In this document: positions 1-10,803 of the stretch, piece after piece
How positions within the stretch are numbered: the first letter of the stretch is position 1
Layout: each line of letters opens with the position of its first letter
Source of the DNA: Linanthus parryae
Taxonomy: Eukaryota; Streptophyta; Magnoliopsida; Ericales; Polemoniaceae
Length of the DNA stretch: 64,000 nucleotides
NCBI GenBank assembly: GCA_023055425.1
Contig: JALGPY010000007.1
Location: forward strand, 14,332,001 to 14,396,000
Reading direction: 5' to 3'
Made by a program: the position numbers and the translations under genes
Notes under the pieces: generated by a model
Database searches by the model: none
What the model saw: only the letters and a program-made list of their open reading frames with translations
What the model was told of the DNA's origin: nothing

Positions 1-19
1 GGAGAGTACGGGGAGGAGA

Positions 20-2883
20 ATGGAATGGGGCAGAGATGTGGTGCCATTTGCAGCCATGGTGGCCATGGAGTGTTTGCGCGTAACCGCAAACACTCTCTTC
101 AAAGCAGCTACCCTCTGTGGCATGAGCTACCACGTCTTTTTGGTCTACACTAACGCCGTTGCTTCTCTCATCCTCCTTCCCTCCCAATTCCTCTGCACCC
201 ACACCACCACCAGGTTCGCTCTCTCTCTGTCTCTCTGTCTCTCTGTAAAGGGTATTTATCAAAATATGTGATTTGGCAGATCTGCAGGTCTTCCTCCTCT
301 CAGCTTCTCAATTCTGAGCAAAATTGCCCTCCTTGGTCTGATTGGGTAACACACTCTTTCCTAGAATATTCTATTCGATTGAGAAGAAGTCAGCTTTTCA
401 GAACTGGAAATCTCTAATTTTTGTGTGGATTTTATGGAATAGGGCTACAACCCAGATTCTGGGATATGCAGGGATTATGTATAGCTCTCCAGCTCTTTCT
501 TCAGCCATGAGCAACCTCACCCCAGCTTTCACTTTCTTACTTGCCATCATTCTCAGGTTCTGACTTCACCTTCCAATATTCCAGTATTGTCAATGTGTTG
601 ATTTTAATTTCTATCCCATGAATCAATTTTATTGTATTAGGTGTATCAATTACCTACTTTTAATAGATTTGAGTAGATGTTGGAGGAAGTTTAGTTTTCT
701 TTCTTTCAAAAAGGAAAAGAAAACTGCAGTTATGTTTGCGGTTGTACATTGATGAATGTAGCCGCCCCTAAAGGGGAAAGGCTTGTTGAGTTGAGTTGAA
801 TACCTACTTTTCCGGACACTTGACCACCGAATAACACGTCTATACAACCAATCGTGCCAAATTATCAATACAATAGAGATGCCAGTTGATCTGAATTGAG
901 TATGGTGATTGCATTCCCTATTAGCTTAAGCAACAAACTGCAATTATAGTTCATATTTAGGGGCGGAGCCAGGATTTTGCCACAGGTGGGGCTAAATTCA
1001 ATTTTAAAAAAATCTAGTGAATAAATGTATGTAGTGGATGTTCTTGTATAAATTTTGTGGGGGGCTAAAATGAGTTTATATCACAAAAAGCAAAGTAAAA
1101 TTGTAGTTTTCAAACACTGAGTGGGGGGTATAGACTCCACAACCTTCTATGTAGCTCCGCCCTGTTCATATTGAAGACCTCTCTTTTTGGAGTGTCAAAA
1201 TTCAGAAACATATGCATCAACCGCAGTTCATGGCGAGGGACTTGGGCACAGAACTGAAAATGTAACAAAAGCTCAATATGTATTCAAGCATTAACATTTT
1301 TGTGTCATTGGGGCTTTATATTTGTAGGATGGAGAGGCTGGCCCTGAGAAGCTCGAGCAGCCAGGCTAAATTGCTGGGAACCGCTGTGTCAATATCAGGA
1401 GCACTTGTAGTGAGCCTATACCAAGGTTCCCCCATTACATTTGCTAAGTTACTTCTTCAACAGCCTCAACATTTGCACTCACCTGAATCGAGCTGGATCA
1501 TTGGCAGTATCTTGCTCTCAACTGAGTACAGCTTGGCTGCTATCTGGTTTATTGTTCTGGTAGATCTTTAAAAATTCTCTATAACATGTAGTAGTAGAAT
1601 AATAAGAAGTATGGACATGATACCTAATTAGTATGGGGACATGTCAGCTCATAAATTGTTGGTAGACAAGTTAAATCTATCTCTTTTTGAACTTTCGCAA
1701 ATCAAAACTTGGCACCTAATTTCTCCTGTGCCTTCTTACATAAATGTTTGAAATTAGTGTCTGCAAACTTAAATTGCTACCCAACTAGGGCCAACAGAGG
1801 AGCTGTTTGCCAAAACGGCTCCGTTTCCAGATCCTTCTCCTTGGCTAAAGCTTCACATTGTAAAGATTGCTGAAATTCATGGCCCAAATTATTGAGTTTG
1901 GTACTCGTCACATGGGCTTAGAGCTAAAGCTACAAAATATCTGAACTTCCATTTTGTTAACACGTGACTTCAATTTTCTTAACATGTAATTTTATGCAAC
2001 ATATACTGTTTATCATTTGTGTTATACCCATTCATGTCTGACTTATTGCGTTGCAAGGAATTGATCAGTAGACACCTTGTCTTGTGAAGTTTCAGTCTTT
2101 TCTGAACAACAAGCTTGAAATGTTCTGTAGTCAGGAGCTGCATCCTCGTATCCGCCAAAGTGTCCACGCTTATTAGGGTGATTGAGATTATCCTCTCAAT
2201 CACTGCAAATCTAATATTTCAAGTATGTGATATTTCACAGGCTCGGATCATGAAGGAGTACCCAGCTGAACTGACTGTCGTCTTCTTCTACAACACTTTT
2301 GTGGGAACTTTGTGCCTGGTTGTAGGTCTAATAACAGAACCGAATTGGGATTCTTGGAGAATCGGACTTGATATAAAGCTGGCTTCTGTTCTATTCTCTG
2401 TAAGTTGAAAGTTAGCAGTATCTGAACTAGAGTCATTTCAGTTGGAAATCGCAAGTGTATGAATGAGCTAAAACAATACTACTTGTTTGTAGGGAGTGTT
2501 GGTGGCAATTTTGACTAACATCGGCCACACTTGGGTGGTGCACTTGAAGGGACCCGTGTATGTTGCACTGTTTAAGCCACTATCCATAATTATTGCAGTT
2601 GCTATGGGTGTCACATTGCTTGGTGACATCCTCTATATCGGCAGGTGATGTTCCCATTCATCTTTTTCAATAACACAGTCGACAAAACTCTTTTAATGCC
2701 TGACTTACTGTTGGATATTTTTTATTCAGTGTCGTTGGAGCTGTAGTAATATGTATTGGATTTTATACGGTAATGTGGGGAAAATCAAAGGAGCAGCTGA
2801 TTGAGGAAAGTGTAAGGAGTGACCTCGAATCATTGTCCAGCCAAAGTGTTCCTTTATTACAAAATCATATGCCCAAGGACTGA
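20..2883 (+). CDS. WAT1-related (EamA / nodulin MtN21-like) membrane transporter, 7 exons
   Basis: Exons read as 20-213, 280-345, 443-556, 1328-1559, 2241-2399, 2493-2644 and 2730-2883. All junctions are GT..AG, phases agree, and the joined frame gives 356 residues, normal for the family (about 350-400). The protein starts [18 protein letters not shown] and contains [35 protein letters not shown] and the late block [20 protein letters not shown], all typical of WAT1/UMAMIT proteins, which have ten membrane helices in two EamA halves. Family members move amino acids or auxin-related compounds across plasma membrane or tonoplast; the substrate here cannot be told. Intron 3 (557-1327) holds a hAT-like MITE and a possible SINE tail. 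The ATG at 20 fits family N-termini, but the promoter lies outside the window. Exon 2 uses the acceptor at 278-279, not the AG at 286-287, because only the former keeps frame. Confidence 0.9.
690..805 (+). repeat. possible SINE 3' fragment in WAT1 intron 3
   Basis: The stretch has a self-complementary arm around AGTTTTCTTTC / GAAAAGAAAACT, then a short GC-rich hairpin (CCCCTAAAGGGG) followed by GGCTTGTTGAGTTGAGTTGA. Ending in short TTG-type repeats resembles the 3' end of plant SINEs. No clear pol III A or B box is seen, so this is tentative. Confidence 0.3.
958..1164. mobile_element. hAT-like MITE with 8-bp target duplication, in WAT1 intron 3
   Basis: Imperfect terminal inverted repeats TAGGGGCGGAGC and CAGGGCGGAGCT (the right end read inverted) bound a 207-bp element. 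Both ends begin with the hAT consensus YARNG. TTCATATT lies directly outside both ends (950-957 and 1165-1172), an 8-bp target duplication as hAT elements make. No coding capacity, so non-autonomous. Confidence 0.75.
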
Positions 2884-3444
2884 AAGCCTTGAAGTGACTA
2901 TGGGTTTCTCTATTCAACCGAGAAAATAATTCCTTAGCTAAAGCTGCACTCGAATAATCATTCATGAGGCATAAACATGCTCATTTACAGTTGAATCTGT
3001 AAATTAGAGAATGAGCAGATTTAGCCCAAAACCTACATGGTTGTGCTTATTATATAAATCATTCATAAAGCATTTCCATACTGTATAGGTACTTCGATTT
3101 CCAGAAAAGAATAAAGGTCTGCCATCTGGATACTATCTAGTCTCCACTTGTTATTTTTAGATTGCTTCAATGTTTTTTTCCCGGTGTTTTCTTTTTTGTT
3201 GATGATAGGTTGGTCCGTGGCAGTAAATCCTAAGATTTGGTTATGATGTAGAAGATGCTAGCTCAACTTCTTCAGGATAGCTCAATCATCTTCGCCGAAA
3301 ATGTCAGGTACCTGATGCTGTATTCCCACATTTTTGTGCCATATGCAGATTGTTGTTTCTTCTTTGCTCGAGTTCCTAGACAGACGCCAAGGCGAAACTT
3401 AGACTTAGGCCATTTGGTGTAGTTATTAGATTAGGGATGTTGAG

Positions 3445-3640
3445 TATTGTTGTTTGTCCCACATTGGGACACTGTCTGTTTCACATGTGGCTGATATGAA
3501 ACTTTGGCTGCTCCCCCGTTACCAATTGGTTTTGAGATGGAATACCATGATTCTTGTTCTTGAAAGTCCCATATTTGTGCCTTATCACCAATTGGTTTTG
3601 AGGTGGAACCCCATGAATTCTTACAGATATCAGAGTCTGT
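3445..3640 (+). repeat. degraded TRIM LTR plus primer-binding-site relic
   Basis: Contains GTCCCACATTGGGAC, two copies of ACCAATTGGTTTTGAG and then AGATATCAGAGTCTG, a decayed version of the TGGTATCAGAGCC primer site (complement of the initiator Met-tRNA 3' end). Better copies of the same short LTR lie at 23581, 23849 and 50864. No intact element remains. The rest of 2884-4319, between the convergent WAT1 and TBL genes, holds only this, the relic that follows and unique sequence. Confidence 0.55.
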
Positions 3641-3875
3641 CTAAATCTTGGCATTTGAGCAATAGAAGTCTTTCCTGCAATCTAGCTCTCAAAGAATGTC
3701 AAAGTGTTCTGAAATTTGTACCTAGAATTGCAAACTCTAGAGCCCATAATCTTGTTCAATGGGTTAAGAGGAATAGTTTTTTGGTAATCGTGATGTTCAT
3801 GTTCCTTGGTTTTGTAAGGATCTTGGTTTGGGATGGATCTCCCCTGTTCGTCCATGTCATTAACAAAAAAATAAT
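3640..3875 (+). pseudogene. LINE-type RNase H domain relic
   Basis: The frame reads LALKECQSVLKFVPRIANSR and then AHNLVQWVKRNSF, matching the last strand and helix (…R.AN..AH.LA.WA) of the RNase H-like domain found in plant L1 ORF2 and related host proteins. It is short and lacks the catalytic N-terminal half, so it is a relic and not a gene. Confidence 0.45.
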
Positions 3876-4319
3876 AATAATAATCGTTGTTTGTCTCACA
3901 TCAGGATTCTGTTTGTTTTGCCTGTACATAATAAGATACCTTTCCCTAAAAAAAAGATACCTGGGCTATGAACCCGAAGATTCAGATTCATAGTATCATT
4001 AGAGCAAAATGTTCTACTATTTGAGCAATCAACCCAATGCAGAACTAGAAGGTTAAAGAGAGCCTAGATTGATCTTTTCATTGGAAAGAACAATAATGAT
4101 TCAAATGCAATCATGTTGAAACTCATGGATAACCAACTTCATCTCTCAAAACCATCTTATTCAGTTCCTAGTAAAAGCAACGCTGTACTGCTAACCGTAC
4201 ATCTGTACCTAACAACGGCATGCTAATACTATGTTACAAGAAAAAACTTGCAAAAACTGTCTCAACTCTGAACTAACTGTTATCTACCATGAACATGCGA
4301 TTCAATCCCTAGCCCTTGC

Positions 4320-7300
4320 CTACAATGTGGAAAAATTAGTCTCCTTCCGAAGCACAGCCAACATAAGATCACTCCACACATCAACCGGTCCAGGCAAACA
4401 CCAATGAACACAATCATCATAACCCTTCATCCATTTATTCCCCCAGTGAGATCCAGGGTGCCCGTCAGGCCTCCGTCGCATCATCCAACTTACATCCAAC
4501 ACACCGAATCGTTTCCCAGTCCTCCTCCCTTCCCTTTTTGCCCTTTCAGTTTCTTCCACCTGTATGTTCCTAAATACCATCTCATTCCCTTCCAGTTTCA
4601 CCTCACTCTCATCTAAGGGCCTAGTCCTGTTACAGTGTCCCCCCGTGTCCCACGCCCCGCCCTCAAAATGGGACGGCGAAAACGTCCTGACCAACGTCAC
4701 GGTCCTTCCGCATTTACTACACCTGTTGATGTGCTGGAGCACCGTCCGATAAGACGTTCTGTAAGCAAACTCCAGTCCTCTGGCTTGGAGGTTTGGTTTG
4801 CTGCAGTAGATGCATCCGGTGGTTTTCCTGCCTTGGTGGAGGAAGATCTGTCTGAAAAACCAGTGGCCGGAGGAAATGACGGCGAAGTCGATGATTGGGA
4901 GCTTATCGGCCCAGTCGCGGTCAGGTTTGTCTAGATGCATGTCGAAGACGCCGGTGTTTTTGCCATCGGCGGATCGCTCATGGCTTTCAACTAGGAACTT
5001 GGACCATATCACCATGAGAGTGAAACTGTGGTGTGGGAAGTGATATACTGGGAACCTGTCTTCCTCTGTGTTCTTGCTCATGAATGTTGGAGCTTCCTCC
5101 TGCATTATTTTAAATCCACATGTCAAGAACGGCTAGAAAACATTCAGAAAACTAATGCTACTGGTAGTCACAGTTACGTGCCTATAATTTGCAACAGTCA
5201 TTTTCTCTTTTTTGTTCATAAAAGAAAATTGTTACGTGTCACAGTTATTTGCCTATAATTGTTGCTTCAAACATCTCAGTATACTTTTATTTTCTCTATG
5301 AATTTAAACATATCAGTGAATTTAAACAACTTTTTTTTAGAGGAATTTAAACAACTTTTAGTAGAGAAGTTGATAACATGGTTCTCAAAAAGAAAGTTGA
5401 TATTATACTTAAAAATTATTTATTAACAATAAAAATAATGTTTAGTTTTTCTGAAAACATAAATAATGCATAGGTTGTTAATGTTCTTCTAACTCCATCG
5501 ACCAGTTTTCTATAGGGCACAACAATGTTCATTATGAATATGTTTAGAGCTGTTACATAGATGAACGCAGACCCGGCTCAACCTATAGCAACTTAGGCAA
5601 TTGCCTTAGGCCTCCCAAAATTTTAGGCCCCAAATTAGAAAGTAGTTAGTATAATTCATGTATAATCCACCCATAATTGGCAGAGAATGAATGATTGATT
5701 TGTGAGTTGTGATAGAGGGAGAGAAATTAGGAGAAAATAGGGATGATTTGTTATGTTAGGAGTTAGAGAAAATGAAGGAAATATTTCCTTCTTTGGGTCA
5801 ACATTCCTTTTTCTTTTACTACTATGAAGAGGATAACTCTTTTTACTACATTTTTTGTTCTTCAAAGAAAAATAGTGCATTCACTTATATTCTAAATTCA
5901 ATTGATTATTAGTATGAATATTTTTATCACTTTTCCCAAGTAAAAATTAATTTTACAGAGTTATTATTATTTGCGTTTCTTTTATTCACCGATATTGAAT
6001 GTATAAAATTAGTAGTGATGTATTTTATAAGAGATTAAAGAAAAAATAGAATTGTTCAGGCACGTGGAGGCACGATTTTAACGTTTCGCCTAAGGCCGTG
6101 GATGAACGCTCATGCGACAGAAGTGTAGAGGGCACCCAGCTCGTGGCGTCCGAGCTTAGTCAGAGAATGAAGACTAATTTCCGAATAAACTTGGTGCAGG
6201 AAATACTACCATAAAGGGCTTGTGGATTAGTCAAGGTGTGCCCAAGGTGAAATCTAACATTGCCCAGTAGATAATGAAACAAAGCACCGCGAAGCATATT
6301 CAATTTATTGTGAACAAAAAATTGTAATGCCATTGCAATAAAAATTGAAAGAGAGCGAGACCTGACCATGGACAAGAGACAGAGCAGTGACTCCATATGG
6401 TTCCTCGCAACAGAGTCTCCGATGAATGCCAGTGTTTTCCCTTGAACCATCTCAAGAAACAGCTTCGGATCAAACCTAGGAAGCTCACATTTGTCTGGTT
6501 TCCATCTCCACTTGAGAAAATCGCTATCTTCTCTTTCATTCTTGAAGCAGTTCTTCGTGTCGGGGATCGTTTGACAACTCCAGTTTGTGTACAACGACCC
6601 CTTCATGTCACGAACCCAACCTCCCTTAAACAAGTCGCAATCGTAATCTACAAGAAAATCCACCAAACAAAGATTAAGATAGAAAAATACTTCTTATGTT
6701 TCTTCTCTTTCTTCTTACTTTTGAATTTTACCACTATTCATCGGTGATTTGGATAGCAAAATAATACAATCTCTTAGTAATATAACCCACGGCTCCAAAG
6801 AAAAGATTTATTTTCAAAATGTTATAAATTTTTTTTTACATCTTTTATAAAATGTTTGGTCTCTAGGATATGGTGGGATAAGCTATTCCACATTTCACAT
6901 TTTGGGGGATAGTTTATTCCCCATAGCAGCTTATTATGTTATAAAATGTTTGGTCACTAGGATATGGTGGGGATAAGTTATTCCACATGTCACATTTTGG
7001 GGATAGCTTATTCTCCATAGCAGCTTATTATGTAGTAGATGGTATAGAGTAAAGTTTACAACATCATGAAAAAAGTGCCAAAAAATTGCTAACCAAATCA
7101 CCTAGCTTGGTTACGGATGAAAACGTCAAAACTGGAATACAGAGAAGAAACAGACCAAGTAACATTTTGGTTATCATGTAAATATTTCAAGAAATCAAAG
7201 ATTAGGGTAAACAAAGACCGCACCTATTCTGTTTGGAGCCAACGTCTCCTGTTTCTGAACATTATCCTCGCTGTTTCGATCTGGGGCTGAGATGTTCTGT

Positions 7301-7596
7301 TTCTGATCAATGTTCTCTCTAGGTTCGCCATTTTCTGAGATGCTCTGTTTCTGATCAACGTCCACTTTTTTTGGTATAACCTCATCATGGGTTTCGACTA
7401 GGACGCTCTGTTTCTGATCAGCATTCTTTCTCAAAGCGATCTTGAATTGGTTCGGGTAAAAGAAGAGGAAAGAAAAGAAAAGCGAAGCTACGGCGATAGA
7501 ATAGAAGAAGACAGGAGGCAACTTGGCACATGCGAACTTTTTCTTTTCTCTTTTGATGGAATGGAGATTAACATATGAGAGGGTAGATTGCTTCAT
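4320..7596 (-). CDS. Trichome birefringence-like (TBL) polysaccharide O-acetyltransferase, 3 exons
   Basis: Exons on the minus strand are 7596-7224, 6647-6367 and 5099-4320, giving 477 residues. A short cytosolic N-terminus is followed by one membrane helix (about 28-47), a Gln/Lys-rich stalk with repeated DQKQ motifs (about 57-120), the TBL domain (YDCDLFKGGWVRD at 126-138, CELPRFDP at 178-185) and the PC-esterase domain with GDS at 201-203 (AFIGDSVARNH) and the C-terminal DxxH as D447-H450 (DDCVHWCLPGPVDVW). TBL proteins are Golgi enzymes that acetylate wall polysaccharides; this sequence resembles the TBL19-27 group, which includes xyloglucan acetyltransferases (AXY4), but the substrate is inferred. 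Both introns hold repeats. The region downstream of the ATG at 7596 is preceded by a GGT microsatellite, and a Mutator-like element starts about 325 bp upstream. Confidence 0.9.
5569..6100. mobile_element. TIR element (hAT-like) in TBL intron 2
   Basis: The direct repeat GATGAACGC flanks this block at 5560-5568 and 6101-6109. The interior starts with ACCCGGCTCAACC and GGCAATTGCCTTAGGCC and ends with CGCCTAAGGCCGTG, giving a weak inverted relation through the AAGGC motifs. The duplication is 8-9 bp, so hAT is favoured but Mutator-like cannot be excluded. No coding capacity. Confidence 0.5.
6845..7034. repeat. two-copy tandem repeat, period 94 bp, TBL intron 1
   Basis: TTATAAAATGTTTGGT starts copies at 6845 and 6939. 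Both continue through CTAGGATATGGTGGG, ATTCCACAT and CATAGCAGCTTATTATGT with a few substitutions. A local tandem duplication within the intron. Confidence 0.85.
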
Positions 7597-7611
7597 GGCG
7601 GAGATGGTGAA

Positions 7612-7636
7612 TGGTGGTGGTGGTGGTGGTGGTGGT
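7612..7636 (+). repeat. (GGT)n microsatellite upstream of the TBL start
   Basis: Eight uninterrupted GGT units directly upstream of the TBL ATG, so on the transcribed minus strand this is an (ACC)n tract in the probable 5' UTR. Confidence 0.85.
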
Positions 7637-8489
7637 GAGAGGGAGATAAAGCAATGTGGTGGCTCTGTGTATCATCTATGGATGATGATCAATTAATGAG
7701 ATTTGATCAGAGTTAGGGATGGTATTTTGGAGGGGTGAAATCTTCTTAGAGCTAATAGTATCTTCTTTTGATTTGGAAAGTAAAACAATTTCCTATAATG
7801 TGGGTGGTTGTTGTAAGTTTTTTTTGAAATACTATAATGTTGGTGGTTGTTGTAAGTTTTTTCATTTTCTTTTCTCTTTTTTTTTTTTAGAAAACGTTGT
7901 TGTAAGTTTGGATCATAAAAAAGGTAAAAGACAGTTACCAACCCTGACTATTAGATAAAATACACTCCGCTATCCTGACTTTTGAACAAAGACACTTTGC
8001 ACTCTGTGGGTATACGAATGTAAGCTAACTTGAATGAGAGATTAACAACGGGGATTGAAAACATCTTTGCTCGTGCAAGGTTTAATATCAGTCATTTGAT
8101 TCTAGAAGTGTTAGATTTAACAATTTGGGAACTGTCTCATAGGAATCTTCAAGCATATGTTGCTTAGCAACCCCTAAATTAGTTGTGGTGGTGGATTTGG
8201 CAGTGAATTTGTCGAGAAGGGTTGTAATTTGTTGCTGTCTTGAGGTCTATTTGTGGTCACGGTTTCTGTTTATCATACAGTTGTTTAGTTCCTTTTTTTT
8301 ATTCAACACATAGGCCTCCAAATTCAACACAACAAAAATTATCAGAGAATCGGTTCAATTTTGAGTTCAATTGGTTATAACAACCAACAGTGATGAGTTG
8401 AGGGTGGTATTGGAGATGGTTCTCTCAGAGAGTGGAGTGTTGTGGTGGTGGTGTTGGGTTTCGGAATAAACAGAGTGATACCTGTCGCA

Positions 8490-10803
8490 CGGAACGAAGC
8501 ACCAGAATCGACCACCCACACATCCTCCTTTGAGGATACAGATAACATTAATGCTTCTTGATCACTTTCAGAAATATTAATAGAATCATTACCTTTGTGA
8601 TTTTCTGACTTCTTCTTGCTCGGATTCTTGCATTCCCTTGCAAAATATCCGCTTTCACCGCAGTTGTAGCACTCGATGTCCTTAATGTCCTTCTTCTTCC
8701 ACCTTGAATTTGACTTAGATCGACCTCGAACCTTGTTTTCCGTTCTTCTGTATGCTGATCTCCCTCTCTGCTCGACATATAGGGCACCATCAGAGGATTT
8801 GCTAGATCCACTGCTCTTCCTGCGCATATCTCCACCGAGTACCGTGCTCACCACATGGTCGTACCCTAGCTTGTCTTTTCCAGAAGAATTGCTCACAGCC
8901 GTCACTACGCCACCCCAACTTGGGTAGTCCGGACATAACCAAGAGTGCCTTAATCTCGTCACTAGGCATGTAATCCCAACTGGCTTATTAAGATATTCAA
9001 CTCGTTTAGGTACTGGGAAACATTACCACTCTCAGCCATCCTCATTTCAAAGAGCTTCTGCATGAGAAACACCTTGTTCGCTGCTGAAGGTTTCTCATAC
9101 ATCTATGAGAGGGCATCCATCAAACCCTTCGTCGTCGTTTCTTTCGACACATTGAACAGAACTGACGATGCGAGACTCAATCTCACAAGTCCTAGAGATT
9201 TTTTGTCGATAATCTTATACTTTTCGTCTGTAATTTCGCTTGTTTTCTTCTCAACTCTATCCAACGGCAAGTACAAGTCATTATTGTAATAACCGCATTT
9301 TTAATCTTATATTACATCGGTTTATTTCATGTTTAATTATTTAGTAGTTGATAGATGTACTCATAATTGCTAAACTATAAATGTTAAGCTCGACCAGAAA
9401 TACACCGAAAGTCATAATTTCTTATTTTAAGAATAAAAATATTTAGGGATAATTAGTAACTTAAGTGCTAATTAAGTACATATGTATTTATCTTGTAATG
9501 TGTGACTTTTTACGTTCTTGACGTGACTAAATTACATGTTTATTTGACACAATGACTAAGGTTAAGGGAGTAGTATTTTGATAGATTTATCAATAACTGC
9601 TAAATTATGATAGTTAAGCTCGTATAGAAAGACACCGAAAGTCGCAATTTCTTATTTTATTTATAAATTAAGGATAAAAATATTTAGGAATAATTAGTGC
9701 AAATTAGTAGTTTAAGTGCTAATTAAGTTCATATGTATGTATCTTGTGATATGTTGCTTGTTATATGCTTGACGTGACTAATTACATGTTTATTTGACGC
9801 GGTGGTTGAGGATAAGCATTTAGATTTGGCCAAATAAATGTGTGATACGTAGAGGGACACGTGTCACAACATCTACGACTTTTCCTGCATGCGCGACACG
9901 TAGGGGGGGTTATGTGTCATGCTCTGAGGCCATCTTTATCCATGTGTGACACACAGGCGACACGTGTCGTCGTGTGGCACAACTTTCATTGCATGTGAGA
10001 CATGTGTCCCTGTGACTCGTCGCGATCTGATTGGTCGTTGACTTCTATAAATAGGGTCCAGTGCTATAGTTATTTCTCATTCCAGATGCAATTCAACTAC
10101 TTATAAGTGAGAGAGAGATAGGGATGCACTAGAGATATTCCGAGATAAAAGATTGGAGCTACTCGTATCATTTCAAAATCATTATCCTGAAGCTATTATT
10201 GAGGTAGGGGAAATATAGTTTTCACGTCTACTGTAATTACGATCAATACATGATTATCTGCTTATATGTTGATTGTTAAGTTATTGTTTGTTATTCGCAT
10301 GATGTATAAAGCATGATAATTATGTTTCGTGATCGATGTTACAGTTTATTGATTATTATATTTCTACGCCAGTGGTTAGGCGGTACCTACTGGGCTTTTT
10401 GCTCATCCTAAAATATCTACAGGTACCGTACCGGGGTAATCGAAGACTATAGACGGGCTAGACTTATAGCGTTTTCAAATTAATTGTAAAATTTGTTAAG
10501 ATTATTTTATTTGATATTTGTAAATTATTATTGATCAAATGAATAGAAAACTGACGTTTTTGTTGAAATCTAAAAGATTTGTCTATTTTCAAAGCTTCCG
10601 CTATATTTTATCAAAAAGCGAAAAGGTTCGTATTTCCGTCGCGGCCTTAAAGTACGTGTTTACTCTGATAAGTTTGTAATCAACTTAAAGAGGAAAAAGT
10701 CGGGTCGTGACAATTATGATACAAATATTCTACTATCTGCATCTTCCATAGGCTGAAATTCGTCCCGTTAAATTTCTCAATCTTGAATCTTCCGTCGTCC
10801 GCC
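8490..10803 (-). pseudogene. copia gag-protease pseudogene split by an LTR insertion
   Basis: The start reads MADDGRFKIEKFNGTNFSLW then KMQIVEYLY at 10803-10720. After the inserted LTR the frame continues with DLYLPLDRVE and later MAESGNVSQYLNELNI, YNCGESGYFARECK and VVDSGASF. This is the UBN2/copia gag with a CCHC knuckle in which the His is replaced by Tyr (GY for GH). It is interrupted by the insertion and truncated, hence dead. Confidence 0.7.
9285..10712 (+). mobile_element. solo LTR, 1428 bp, 5-bp target duplication ATTAT
   Basis: Starts TGTAATAACCGC and ends GGGTCGTGACA, so has TG..CA ends. ATTAT flanks it at 9280-9284 and 10713-10717, and removing it restores the copia gag frame on both sides. 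It has no internal coding region, so only one LTR is left after recombination. It contains two ~238-bp tandem subrepeats (about 9346 and 9584 onward), two GACACGTGTC palindromes (9856, 9959) and TATAAATAG at 10046, giving the U3 promoter orientation as plus. Superfamily probably Ty3/gypsy on length alone. Confidence 0.85.

Noticed and set aside
3454..3993. A 179-residue open frame as a gene
   Set aside because: It joins a decayed TRIM LTR to a LINE RNase H relic; no coherent protein.
9062..9289. Plus-strand ORF as a small gene
   Set aside because: Shadow of the minus-strand copia gag.
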